From the NCBI GenBank assembly GCA_018702715.1, contig JABIYQ010000254.1, positions 1 through 15,594 of the forward strand: a stretch of DNA of 15,594 bases, written 5' to 3'. Both the position numbers and the translations under genes were made by a program. Below the pieces are notes generated by a model. It worked only from the letters and a program-made list of their open reading frames with translations. It made no database searches and had not been told where the DNA came from. Position 1 is the first letter of the stretch. Every line of letters begins with the position of its first letter. This document shows, in pieces, positions 7,133-14,521 of this stretch. Origin of the DNA: Desulfobacula sp. GTDB taxonomy: Bacteria; Desulfobacterota; Desulfobacteria; Desulfobacterales; Desulfobacteraceae.

Positions 7133-8380
7133 CTATTCTGTTTCTACTTTGGGCCAATGTTTTCCAGCCATCGCCATCTGAGGCTCAAGCGGCATTTCCT
7201 GTCCAGACAATAGAAGATTCCAGTATACCCATTTAAACATCATTTTGCCCCAGTAATTCGCACTGCTTTCACCCACAAGCTCAAAAGGCCCGATACCCGG
7301 GAAGGGGAACTTACCCGGGAGTGGCTCTGTTTTGTAGTTAAAGTCAAACAGGAATGCTTTGTCATAACCGGAAACGATGAAACAGGTTGAGTGACCGTCA
7401 AAAGATGGTTTTGGCTCTTTGCCATCGATTTCAAGAAGTATGTTTTCAACAATAATATCAGCCTCATAATGGGCAACCGAACCCGCCTTTGAAGTTGGAA
7501 CATTGGTTGCATCCCCAACAACATATATATTTTCGTACTTTTCGGCCTGGAGAGTATGATGGTTTGTAAGCACATACCCCATACCATCTCCCATTCCTGA
7601 GTTCTCAACATAATCCGCACCCAGATTCGGCATGGTGGAGATAAAAAGGTCATAATCTATCTTGTCGCCTCGTGCCGACTCAATATATTTTTCTTGGGTA
7701 TTTACTGTTTCAAGGTCAAAGTTTGGTGTCACCAGAATCTCTTTTTCTTCAGCAGTGGCAGTCATAACCTTGGTTGCTATGGGTTTTGTAAAAATACCCG
7801 TGTTAGGGGTAACAAATTCAATTTCAATATTGTCTCTGCAACCGTTTTTTGCAAAGAACCAGTCCGCCATAAAGATGAATTCCATTGGAACAACAGGGCA
7901 TTTATGGGGCATTTCAGCGATGTTGAAGATCATCTTGCCTTTTTCAAAGTATTTCATTCTCTTGTACAGGGCCACTGCACTTTCCTGGGTGAAAAAAGTG
8001 TGCTCATTGGATTTTGAATCGGGTTTCCAGTTTTCAAGACCTTCCACTTCCTCGGGTACAGGATGGCAGCCCGTGGCAACGATCAGATAGTCATAATTAT
8101 ATTTGCCTTTTTGGCATTCAACTTCTCTTTTGTCAGGATTCACGCCCACAACTTCATCCAGTACAAAATTCACACCAGAAGGAATAAAATCGCGCTTGGG
8201 TTTCTCACAGTCATCTGCAGTATAAATCCCAAATGGAATAAACAGCCATCCGGGTTGATAATGATGCATTTCATCATTATCAATAATTGTGATTTCCCAG
8301 TCCCGACCTAGTTCTCTTCTCAGTTTAGCAGCACACATGGTTCCGCCGGCACCGGATCCAAGTATTACGATTTTTTTCAT
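7133..8380 (-). CDS. sqr: Sulfide:quinone oxidoreductase (SQR family FAD enzyme)
   Basis: A 415-residue flavoprotein. Residues 1-35 are an FAD dinucleotide fold with G-x-G-x-x-G ('ILGSGAGG') and acidic 'IIDND'. The second FAD motif 'YVVGDATNVPTSKAG' (residues 286-300) is typical of SQR and flavocytochrome-c sulfide dehydrogenase. Three cysteines at the expected places support SQR: Cys105 ('ATGCHPVPE'), Cys161 ('HKCPVVPMEF') and Cys333 ('HSTCFIVSGY'); the last two would carry the sulfur bridge. The C-terminal aromatic helix 'YWGKMMFKWVYWNLLL' (376-391) is likely the membrane anchor. Reaction: sulfide oxidation to polysulfide/sulfane sulfur with electrons to quinone at the membrane. AGGAGAGG precedes the ATG. 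It is the second gene after the cysteine-less Rrf2 and is coupled to DUF1641. In a sulfate reducer the role could be sulfide detoxification, electron entry or polysulfide cycling. A related flavoprotein with a different sulfur substrate cannot be excluded. Confidence 0.85.
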   Translation of the reverse strand: MKKIVILGSGAGGTMCAAKLRRELGRDWEITIIDNDEMHHYQPGWLFIPFGIYTADDCEKPKRDFIPSGVNFVLDEVVGVNPDKREVECQKGKYNYDYLIVATGCHPVPEEVEGLENWKPDSKSNEHTFFTQESAVALYKRMKYFEKGKMIFNIAEMPHKCPVVPMEFIFMADWFFAKNGCRDNIEIEFVTPNTGIFTKPIATKVMTATAEEKEILVTPNFDLETVNTQEKYIESARGDKIDYDLFISTMPNLGADYVENSGMGDGMGYVLTNHHTLQAEKYENIYVVGDATNVPTSKAGSVAHYEADIIVENILLEIDGKEPKPSFDGHSTCFIVSGYDKAFLFDFNYKTEPLPGKFPFPGIGPFELVGESSANYWGKMMFKWVYWNLLLSGQEMPLEPQMAMAGKHWPKVETE

Positions 8381-8455
8381 TTGCCTCTCCTTTTTAAAAA
8401 ATTAGAATTGTAAAAAAAATAAAAAATCATTAATCATAGTTCATTATATTTATGA

Positions 8456-8902
8456 TCAGGTAAAAATTAGTAAATCCGAACCTTTCCAAAGCTTTTTGGT
8501 TGTCCCTATGGATAGATCGGAAAGGGTGACTTTTTCCAATCGGGAGTAAAACGCTTCAATGGCTTCATCCCAAGCCTCTTCTATAAGAGAATCCTGATGT
8601 TCTGAATAATTTGATTCATCATCCGGGGTTTCTTTTGGAAGTCGTTCTTTTTCAAACACGCGGATAATCTGGGCCAAGGTGATTTGATCCGGGCTTTTGG
8701 CCAGGCTATGTCCGCCTTTGGGACCCCGTTTACTTGTTACAAATCCGGCGTTTTTAATGGGTATGATAAGCTGTTCAAGGTATTTAAGGGAGATATTCTG
8801 GCGGGATGCGATGTCCCCCATCTGTACCATCCCTTTGCTCTGGTGCATGGCCAGATCCAGTAATATTCTGGTTCCGTATCGGACTTGAGTTGCGAGTTTC
8901 AT
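8456..8902 (-). CDS. Rrf2-family regulator lacking the iron-sulfur cysteines
   Basis: A 148-residue protein starting 'MKLATQVRYGTRILLDLA', with the same winged helix-turn-helix as the regulator at 5336 ('LKYLEQLIIPIKNAG', 'SKRGPKGGHSLAK'). The two align without gaps up to Trp111, but Cys92, Cys99 and Cys105 are replaced by Thr92, Tyr99 and Ser105, and the whole protein has no cysteine. The effector region 'EKERLPKETPDDESNYSEHQ' is highly charged. It cannot bind a [2Fe-2S] cluster the IscR way. It may sense another ligand or be cluster-independent. It is the first gene of the sqr operon, 75 bases before sqr, so it is probably a local autoregulated repressor or activator. No Shine-Dalgarno sequence is seen before the ATG; the start is fixed by homology with its paralogue. 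A Fur-like sequence (8900-8918) overlaps the start codon. Confidence 0.87.
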   Translation of the reverse strand: MKLATQVRYGTRILLDLAMHQSKGMVQMGDIASRQNISLKYLEQLIIPIKNAGFVTSKRGPKGGHSLAKSPDQITLAQIIRVFEKERLPKETPDDESNYSEHQDSLIEEAWDEAIEAFYSRLEKVTLSDLSIGTTKKLWKGSDLLIFT

Positions 8903-8939
8903 AATGATAATAATAAAAAAATTATTGTAGTTGTATTCT

Positions 8940-8998
8940 ATACCAAGATAATCTATATCAACTTAGTATGAATTAAATAAAATTGAATATTTTGTCAA
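8940..8998 (-). promoter_or_regulatory. Predicted promoter and operator of the sqr operon
   Basis: On the minus strand TTGACA (8993-8998) is a consensus -35. The -10 16-18 bases downstream is poor (around 8970-8976, TAATTC-like), consistent with a regulated promoter. Just downstream lies an inverted pair, ATACCAAG (8940-8947) and CTTAGTAT (8962-8969), matching at 7 of 8 positions with a 14-base gap. The TAGTAT core equals the half-site at the other Rrf2 gene (5122-5128, 5185-5191). The position fits repression by an Rrf2 protein (inference). Confidence 0.45.
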
Positions 8999-9079
8999 GA
9001 GAAAAATTAAAATAAACAAAAAAAAGAATTTTTTAAAAGTACGTGTTAACATTTGAAAGCAAAGAATTTTTTTAAAATA

Positions 9080-9092
9080 AATGAGAATCATT
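9080..9092 (+). promoter_or_regulatory. Fur-box-like sequence upstream of the histidine kinase gene
   Basis: AATGAGAATCATT (AATGA/TCATT arms) matches the core of the classical Fur box with one change. It lies 23 bases before the kinase start. Outside this core the match is poor. A second Fur-like stretch, ATAATGATAAT and flanks (8900-8918), lies at the divergent Rrf2 start. Local AT-richness makes chance matches possible. Confidence 0.35.
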
Positions 9093-9115
9093 AAGGATAG
9101 GGAAAGGAAACAGGT

Positions 9116-10915
9116 ATGAAAGAGCCGGCACAAGATCTGAAAATTTGGATTGAAAAAGAACTTTTCCATGCTGTCCCTGTTTTTATTGCAGCTTTGGACA
9201 GGCACCTAAATATTGTATATGCAAATGAAGCATTTAAAGACAAATTTGGAGATTGGGAAGACAAAAAATGTTTTGATGTTTATAAAGGCCGGGATTCAGT
9301 ATGTAAAGATTGTATCAGCCGTTTTGCTTTTTCAAATCGCAAAACCAGTGTAAGTGAACAGACAGGGTATGATAAAAACGGGAAACTCATCCACTATATC
9401 AAATATACGGTTCCGGTTATTGGTGAAAACAACCATGTGAATTATCTGGTTGAAATCAGTACGGAAACAACTCGGTTTAAAAAGACTGAAGAAGAATATA
9501 AACTTCTATTTGAGCAAGTACCCTGCAATGTCATGATCATTGACAGAAATTTTAAAATTGTCCGGGCCAATAAACGGGCCCAGGATATGTTTGAAAGCCT
9601 TAAAGGAGAATATTGTTATTCAGCACTAAAAGGCAGAAAAGAAAAATGCATCGAATGTACGGCCAGGCAAACGTTTGAAGATGGTATGCAGCATACGGGT
9701 CAGCATGTCTGGAAATTGACGGATGGCAGAACCTTGAATATGCACGTCATCACCATCCCATTGAAAAATGAAGATGAAAAATATGATCTGGTCATGGAGA
9801 TGGCTGTGGATATTTCCAAGACAATGAAACTTCAGGACAGTCTGGAAACCGCCCATAATTATCTGGAATCAATAATTAATACATCCATGGATGGCATCGT
9901 GGGAATAAGCAAAAGAGGTCGAGTAGAGGTGTTTAATTCTGCTGCAAGAAGCCTGTTTAATATCGATCCGGGGCAGATTGTGTCACAGGAGGATATTAAC
10001 ACGATGCTTCCCAAAGGTTTTCTTGCCCAGGTATCTGAGGAAATAGGGCACACTTATCTGCCTGAAGCAGAACTCAAAAAGAGCAATGGAGAAACGTTTT
10101 ATGGCAGTTTAAGCGGAAATAAACTACAGGGCCATGGGGAAAAAATTGGTATGGCATTTTCAGTTCATGACATCAGTCCAATGAAAAAACTTGAAAAAGA
10201 AAAAATTGAAGCCGAACGTATGGCCATTGTGGGTCAGACCATTGCAGGACTGGCTCACGGGATTAAAAATTTGATTAATGCCCTGGACGGGGGCATGTAT
10301 TTTCTTAAATCCGGGATAGGGAAAGGGGATATTAATAGGGTCCACAAGGGGATTGAAACTCTGACAAGAAATATTGAACGTATTCGGCTGTTCTCAAAAG
10401 CATTCTTGAATTATTCCAGGTTCAGGGCCATAACACCGACGGTATGCAATCCAGCAGATATTGTGACCGAAGTTGTTGAGTCTTTTGCAGCCAAAATTAT
10501 AGAAAATGACATAAAGATCAAACTGCAGATGGAACCCCCCATTGCTTTGGCCCATCTTGATTATGAAAAAATTCATGAATGCGTTACAAACCTTATAGGA
10601 AATGCCATTGATTCATTTGTAGATGTAGACAAAGACCGGGATAAAAAAATCTGGGTTAAAGTCTATGATGAAGAAGGCAGCATCTATATTGAAGTCAAAG
10701 ACAATGGATGTGGTATTGATAAAGATCACAGGAAGCGGTTGTTCGGCAAATTTTTTACCACCAAAGGATTGGAAGGTACAGGCCTGGGGCTTTTAATGAC
10801 CAAAAAGATTATTCAGGAGCATGGCGGTAATATCAGTGTGCTTTCAAAAAAAGGCGAGGGTTCGATTTTCAGACTTCGCCTGATCAGAGGAAGACTGCCA
10901 AAAATTTCAGATTAA
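9116..10915 (+). CDS. Soluble three-PAS sensor histidine kinase with duplicated cysteine clusters
   Basis: A 599-residue protein without membrane segments, so a cytoplasmic sensor. Three PAS domains lie at about 14-120, 127-235 and 246-358. The first two each contain C-x10-C-x2-C at the same place: Cys52/63/66 ('KCFDVYKGRD') and Cys167/178/181 ('YCYSALKGRK'); the third has none. Such clusters recur in PAS sensors of anaerobic deltaproteobacteria and may bind metal or react with thiols, but the ligand is unknown. The kinase core follows: His381 in 'AGLAHGIKNLINAL' (an unusual H-G-I-K-N box instead of H-E-x-R-N), N box 'NLIGNAIDSF' (492-501), G1 'DNGCGID' (529-535), and G2 'GTGLGL' (554-559). 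AAAGGA precedes the ATG. It is divergent from the rrf2-sqr operon, whose last gene is a lone receiver, so the two probably form a split two-component pair sensing redox, sulfide or metal state (inference). The C-terminus is complete. Confidence 0.88.
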   Translation: MKEPAQDLKIWIEKELFHAVPVFIAALDRHLNIVYANEAFKDKFGDWEDKKCFDVYKGRDSVCKDCISRFAFSNRKTSVSEQTGYDKNGKLIHYIKYTVPVIGENNHVNYLVEISTETTRFKKTEEEYKLLFEQVPCNVMIIDRNFKIVRANKRAQDMFESLKGEYCYSALKGRKEKCIECTARQTFEDGMQHTGQHVWKLTDGRTLNMHVITIPLKNEDEKYDLVMEMAVDISKTMKLQDSLETAHNYLESIINTSMDGIVGISKRGRVEVFNSAARSLFNIDPGQIVSQEDINTMLPKGFLAQVSEEIGHTYLPEAELKKSNGETFYGSLSGNKLQGHGEKIGMAFSVHDISPMKKLEKEKIEAERMAIVGQTIAGLAHGIKNLINALDGGMYFLKSGIGKGDINRVHKGIETLTRNIERIRLFSKAFLNYSRFRAITPTVCNPADIVTEVVESFAAKIIENDIKIKLQMEPPIALAHLDYEKIHECVTNLIGNAIDSFVDVDKDRDKKIWVKVYDEEGSIYIEVKDNGCGIDKDHRKRLFGKFFTTKGLEGTGLGLLMTKKIIQEHGGNISVLSKKGEGSIFRLRLIRGRLPKISD

Positions 10916-10943
10916 TTTATTTTAAAAAGCGGTTGTCCTATTA

Positions 10944-13217
10944 TTAAAATATCAACTTCCCAGGATCAGTCACGGGGAGCCTGCAGATTTTTTCTTCACA
11001 GGGATAAGCCGTCACCATACCGTTGATTGCCTTTCTGTCCCGGACCTGGGCAAGGACCTTTGAAACAGCATCATACTCTTTTCCTTCCTGGGTCACAATG
11101 ATGATCTGACCTGTCACAAATTTTTTGCGAAGGATATCCAGAAAAGCTTTGGCCTCATGTTTTTTCCCTTGTGGTGTAATGATAACTATTTCTTTGACAG
11201 GTCCGGCCAAAAGCTCTATTGCGGGCAGTATTCCAGACATATAAGCAGGTGATTCCAAAAGAGGACCGGAAAAATATTTCAAGGTTTTTTGTGCCCGATG
11301 TTGGTAACTTTTTTCATCAGTATACAAATAAAGACGCGATAGATTTACGGCAGCAATGGCATTGCCCGATGGAATAGCACCGTCATTTCCCGGTTTTTCT
11401 TTGGCGATCAAATCGTTTTGGCCCAAAGGTGTCATGAAAAAACCGCCATGGGTTTTGTCTTCAAATTTTTGTGCTATCAAATCGTCAATATTAATTGCTT
11501 TTAACAGCCATTCAATGTCAAAGGTGGCTTCATAAAGATCTATATAGGCTGCAGTAAGGAATGCATAGTCGTCAAGAAATCCCGGATGCCCTCTTTTATC
11601 ATCTTTGAAACTATGGAAAAGTTTGTTGTCATACCAAAGGTTTTTAACAATAAATGCTTGGGTTTGTATGGCAGCATCAATGTATTTTTTTTCGTTAAAA
11701 GCAAACCCAGCTTTTGCAAGAGCCGAGATAACAAGGCTGTTCCATGAAAGCAGAATTTTGTCATCAAGTCCTGGAAGGCTTCGACTCAATCTTTTTTTAT
11801 AAAGAGTTTGATTGGCATTTGTGATGATGATTTCAAGTTCTTGAGGGGTGATGGCAAATTTTTGTGTTATCAAATCTTGCTGCCCTGAAATATAAAGGAT
11901 CTGTCTCTGGTTCTTTTTATCCTTGAGACCATAATATAATTTAACAATTTTTGAGGTTTTCTCATCCAACAGATTATCTATTTCCTTGATGGTCCATGTG
12001 AAGAAATATCCCTCTTCTCGTTCTCCGGAAAAAGTCAGGCTGTCCGCATCTGTGGCGGAATAAAACCCCCCTTCAGGAGATTGCATCTCTTTTAGAAGAT
12101 AATTCAGAGTTTTTTGTGAGGTTTGTCTGTATTGTTCATTGCCGGTTAATTGATAAGCCTGGGTGTAAGCAATTGAAAGCAGGGCATTATCATAGAGCAT
12201 TTTTTCATAATGGGGAGTAAGCCAGATTTTGTCTGTGGTATACCGGTGAAAACCTCCGCCCACATGATCATGGATACCGCCGGTCAACATTTTACCAAGG
12301 GTCAGATTAATCATATCCAGGACCTGATCATCCTTGGAAGTTTGATAATGCCGCATTAAAAGTTCTAAAGGAAGAGAAGATGGAAACTTGTTCTGTCCAA
12401 TCATTCCGCCGTTTTCCCAATCAAATCCTTTTTTGTATGACACGATACTTTTTGGTATCAAATCTTTTGTCGGAAGCGTATCATCCTCATAATTTTTCGA
12501 TGTTTTTTGAAGAATTGCCGTGATTTGAGAACCCGCATTTTTAACAGCTTCACGATCTTTTTGATATACTTTATTAATCTGTTTTAAAACAGTTAAAAAT
12601 CCAGGAGAAGCCCCCCTGTCACCATCCCTGGCTGGAAAATAAGTGCCGCCGTAGAAAGGCTTTTTATCCCAGGTTAGAAAAACAGTCATGGGCCATCCTC
12701 CGCTCCCCTGCAGGGCCATAACAGCCTTCATATAAATTGCGTCAATATCGGGCCTTTCCTCCCTGTCTACCTTTACAGCAATATAATGCTCATTTAAATA
12801 GGTTGCGATCTCAATATCTTCAAACGATTCCTCTTCCATCACATGACACCAGTGGCAGGTAGAATATCCTATACTGAGCAGAATGGGTCGATCCAGTCGC
12901 TTGGCTGTATCAAAAGTTTCATCACCCCATGGATACCAGTTTACGGGGTTGTGGGCATGTTGAAGCAGGTATGGGCTGGATTCCAGGGCCAGTCGGTTGG
13001 TAAATTTTGGTTTTCCATTGGCATCCAAATGTTTTGTTCTTGGCGGTTTGTTTTTATGCTTTATTTGTTCCATTTCATTTATCCTTTTTAACAGGTCGTT
13101 ATGATGAGGCAGGGTACCGGGAAGTGTGTCGGCAAAACTGAGATCTGTGAAAAACAGACTTAAGAACAAGAAGATAAATATAAATGGATTTGTAAACCAT
13201 TTAGCAGGCAATAACAT
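10944..13217 (-). CDS. Exported DUF255/YyaL-type thioredoxin-fold protein
   Basis: A 757-residue protein. Residues 1-29 are a signal peptide (hydrophobic 'FIFIFLFLSLFFTDLSFA', then DTLPG). After a charged linker the DUF255 thioredoxin-like domain begins near residue 73 with the family signature 'NRLALESSPYLLQHAHNPV' and 'WYPWGDE'. A C-x-x-C active site ('STCHWCHVM') lies near residues 119-122, followed by 'VDREERPDID' and 'GGWPMTVFL'. The rest (about 260-690) is the (alpha/alpha)6 toroid resembling glycosidase/epimerase folds, with 'GGGFHRYT', 'PHYEKMLYDNA', 'GGFYSATDADS' and 'DDKILLSWN'. This equals YyaL/SPATA20-type proteins of about 690 residues plus an export signal. The function of the family is not established; a thiol-redox or sugar-related role is possible. 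The export signal and the nearby exported DsbA-like selenoprotein suggest a periplasmic thiol role. GAGAGGA precedes the ATG. It is convergent with the kinase gene, 28 bases apart. Confidence 0.87.
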   Translation of the reverse strand: MLLPAKWFTNPFIFIFLFLSLFFTDLSFADTLPGTLPHHNDLLKRINEMEQIKHKNKPPRTKHLDANGKPKFTNRLALESSPYLLQHAHNPVNWYPWGDETFDTAKRLDRPILLSIGYSTCHWCHVMEEESFEDIEIATYLNEHYIAVKVDREERPDIDAIYMKAVMALQGSGGWPMTVFLTWDKKPFYGGTYFPARDGDRGASPGFLTVLKQINKVYQKDREAVKNAGSQITAILQKTSKNYEDDTLPTKDLIPKSIVSYKKGFDWENGGMIGQNKFPSSLPLELLMRHYQTSKDDQVLDMINLTLGKMLTGGIHDHVGGGFHRYTTDKIWLTPHYEKMLYDNALLSIAYTQAYQLTGNEQYRQTSQKTLNYLLKEMQSPEGGFYSATDADSLTFSGEREEGYFFTWTIKEIDNLLDEKTSKIVKLYYGLKDKKNQRQILYISGQQDLITQKFAITPQELEIIITNANQTLYKKRLSRSLPGLDDKILLSWNSLVISALAKAGFAFNEKKYIDAAIQTQAFIVKNLWYDNKLFHSFKDDKRGHPGFLDDYAFLTAAYIDLYEATFDIEWLLKAINIDDLIAQKFEDKTHGGFFMTPLGQNDLIAKEKPGNDGAIPSGNAIAAVNLSRLYLYTDEKSYQHRAQKTLKYFSGPLLESPAYMSGILPAIELLAGPVKEIVIITPQGKKHEAKAFLDILRKKFVTGQIIIVTQEGKEYDAVSKVLAQVRDRKAINGMVTAYPCEEKICRLPVTDPGKLIF

Positions 13218-13602
13218 AACCCTGTCCTCTCTCTTTCCAGATATCCATGTGATATCCGGTATTGTATAAAAACTTCGTATGCGGATAGGGTGTTCTTTTT
13301 AAATATCATGTTACCTTATCCTGCTTTAATGCGGCGATATTTTGATGGTCACCTGTTTCTAAGATAATCAGATTATGGATCAATTCAATTGTCAGCCTTA
13401 ATTTATCGGGAAAGAAATAATTCTTTTAGCCGGATCCATTTAAAATCAATGGGCCCGTTCAAACAAATTCTACCTGAGATATAGCAGCAATTGAAAACGT
13501 CCATTTTGATTTTAAAATGGGTATAGGCATTATGGATACAATACAGCCTGGCCAGAGCCCGTTTGACATTTCCATCCACAACGGCAAAGGGATGACCAAA
13601 GG
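13218..13602. other. 385-base region between the DUF255 gene and the selenoprotein gene
   Basis: No convincing gene. TACAAT on the minus strand (13261-13266) could be a -10 for the DUF255 gene, about 45 bases before its start, but no good -35 was seen. A hairpin at 13501-13520 is listed separately. On the plus strand a short open stretch from 13478 ('FDFKMGIGIMDTIQPGQ') reads somewhat like protein but continues only as antisense of the selenoprotein end; I do not call it a gene. Confidence 0.5.
13501..13520 (-). terminator. Weak hairpin downstream of the selenoprotein gene
   Basis: CCATTTT (13501-13507) and AAAATGG (13514-13520) form a 7-bp AT-rich stem with a 6-base loop, about 80 bases after the selenoprotein stop. 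On the minus strand it is followed by ACGTTTTC, a poor T-run, so termination is possible but not strong. Confidence 0.3.
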
Positions 13603-14463
13603 CTATTTGTTAGTCTTTTTTTCCAACTCAGATTCGATTTTTGTTATAAAATCATCAAAGGTTCTGGGATTGATCTGTTTTCCATTTATAAAAATTGTCG
13701 GGGTTCCTGCAACCCCTATATCTTTACCATTTTGGATATCTCTGTTAATGATACGCTGAATATCCGGCAGATTTATGTCAGCTTGGAATTTTTCCATATC
13801 AAGTTTGAGTTCTATTGCGATCTCATTTATTTTATCATCGTTAATAGAATCATGATTCTCAAGTAATTTACCATGAAATTCCCAAAATTTTCCCTGCTTG
13901 TGCGCTGCAAGACTTGCCTGAGCTGCTATGCGGGCAAATTTATGATTTGTTAGGGGGAAATGTTTGACAACTATCTTTAATTTATCCTTATACATGTCCG
14001 ACAACTGTCGGAAAACCGGCTCTAAGCTAGCACAATACGGTCACTGGTAATCATCAAAGACCGCAAGCGTCACAGGAGCATCAAAAGGTCCTTTAAACGG
14101 CAGTTCGGATAGAGATATGTCGTAAACCTGCTCAACATGAATAATTTTGAGTGATTTGGAAGCTTTGCTTGTAAGTATAAGTGTTTTATTCTTTTCAGAA
14201 TAAGTTATTTTATCATAGGTTTTATCAAGAGCAGACCGGTCAATAATCTGATCATTTTTTGATGAATATATAATTAACTCTCCCAAAGACAGGATAAAGA
14301 TCATACTAGCGTCTTCAGAAGAGGCAACATCCAGAGGTTGAACATCAAGATTTTTTTGCCTGATCAAGGTTAAATCAGCTTTACCATAAACATTCTGGCT
14401 GACAAACAACGATAAGAAAAAAATGAAAAGCCATAAATGGTTTTTTTGTTTTAATTTGTGCAT
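13603..14463 (-). CDS. Exported DsbA-like selenoprotein with U-P-Y-C active site (UGA read through)
   Basis: Read as one gene, this is a 286-residue protein interrupted by one in-frame TGA (14041-14043). The start ATG 14463 is preceded by AAGGTGA at good spacing and gives a signal peptide ('LWLFIFFLSLFVSQNVYG', cleavage near residue 27); an upstream in-frame ATG at 14571 overlaps the SYLF gene and would bury the signal peptide. Residues about 28-120 resemble one or two beta-propeller blades ('LDVASSEDASMIFILS', 'KITYSEKNKTLILTS'). The DsbA-like thioredoxin fold follows: 'APVTLAVFDDYQ', then UGA at codon 141, then 'PYC' (Cys144). TGA replaces the first Cys of CPYC. The fold then continues intact: 'VVKHFPLTNHKFA', 'AAHKQGKFWEFHGKL', and the cis-proline loop 'GVAGTPTIFINGK' (Pro255), ending in TAG at the usual length. 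A SECIS-type hairpin follows the UGA. Likely role: periplasmic thiol/disulfide exchange. It lies 58 bases after the SYLF gene. The alternative is a nonsense mutation, unlikely given the position and the intact downstream frame. Confidence 0.85.
13997..14012 (-). promoter_or_regulatory. Bacterial SECIS-type hairpin
   Basis: On the transcribed minus strand, UCCGAC-AGUU-GUCGGA forms a perfect 6-bp stem with a 4-base apical loop. The stem starts 28 bases after the UGA, and the loop G lies 36 bases after it. This fits the general rule for bacterial SECIS elements: a small hairpin directly downstream of UGA, within the coding region, with a G in the apical loop for SelB binding. It encodes the helix after the active site. 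Confidence 0.65.
14041..14043 (-). other. In-frame UGA, predicted selenocysteine codon
   Basis: Minus-strand TGA lies between the codons for 'FDDYQ' and 'PYCASLEP'. Replacing it with Cys would give the standard thioredoxin-fold sequence F-x-D-Y-Q-C-P-Y-C. The reading frame is the same on both sides (438 bases from the UGA to the final TAG codon, a multiple of three). Confidence 0.83.
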
Positions 14464-14521
14464 ATAAGTCACCTTGCAATCGTCTTTTCCGGTCAGTGCG
14501 CTCAAACAATATGTCTTAAGT

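Noticed and set aside
7240..7653. 137-codon open frame antisense-strand companion within sqr
   Set aside because: It is an alternative frame of the sqr gene on the same strand, with no start context or family features; sqr has all expected motifs.
13478..13759. Plus-strand open stretch containing 'MGIGIMDTIQPGQSPFD'
   Set aside because: Only about 40 codons lie outside the selenoprotein gene; the rest is antisense to it. No Shine-Dalgarno sequence and no recognised family.
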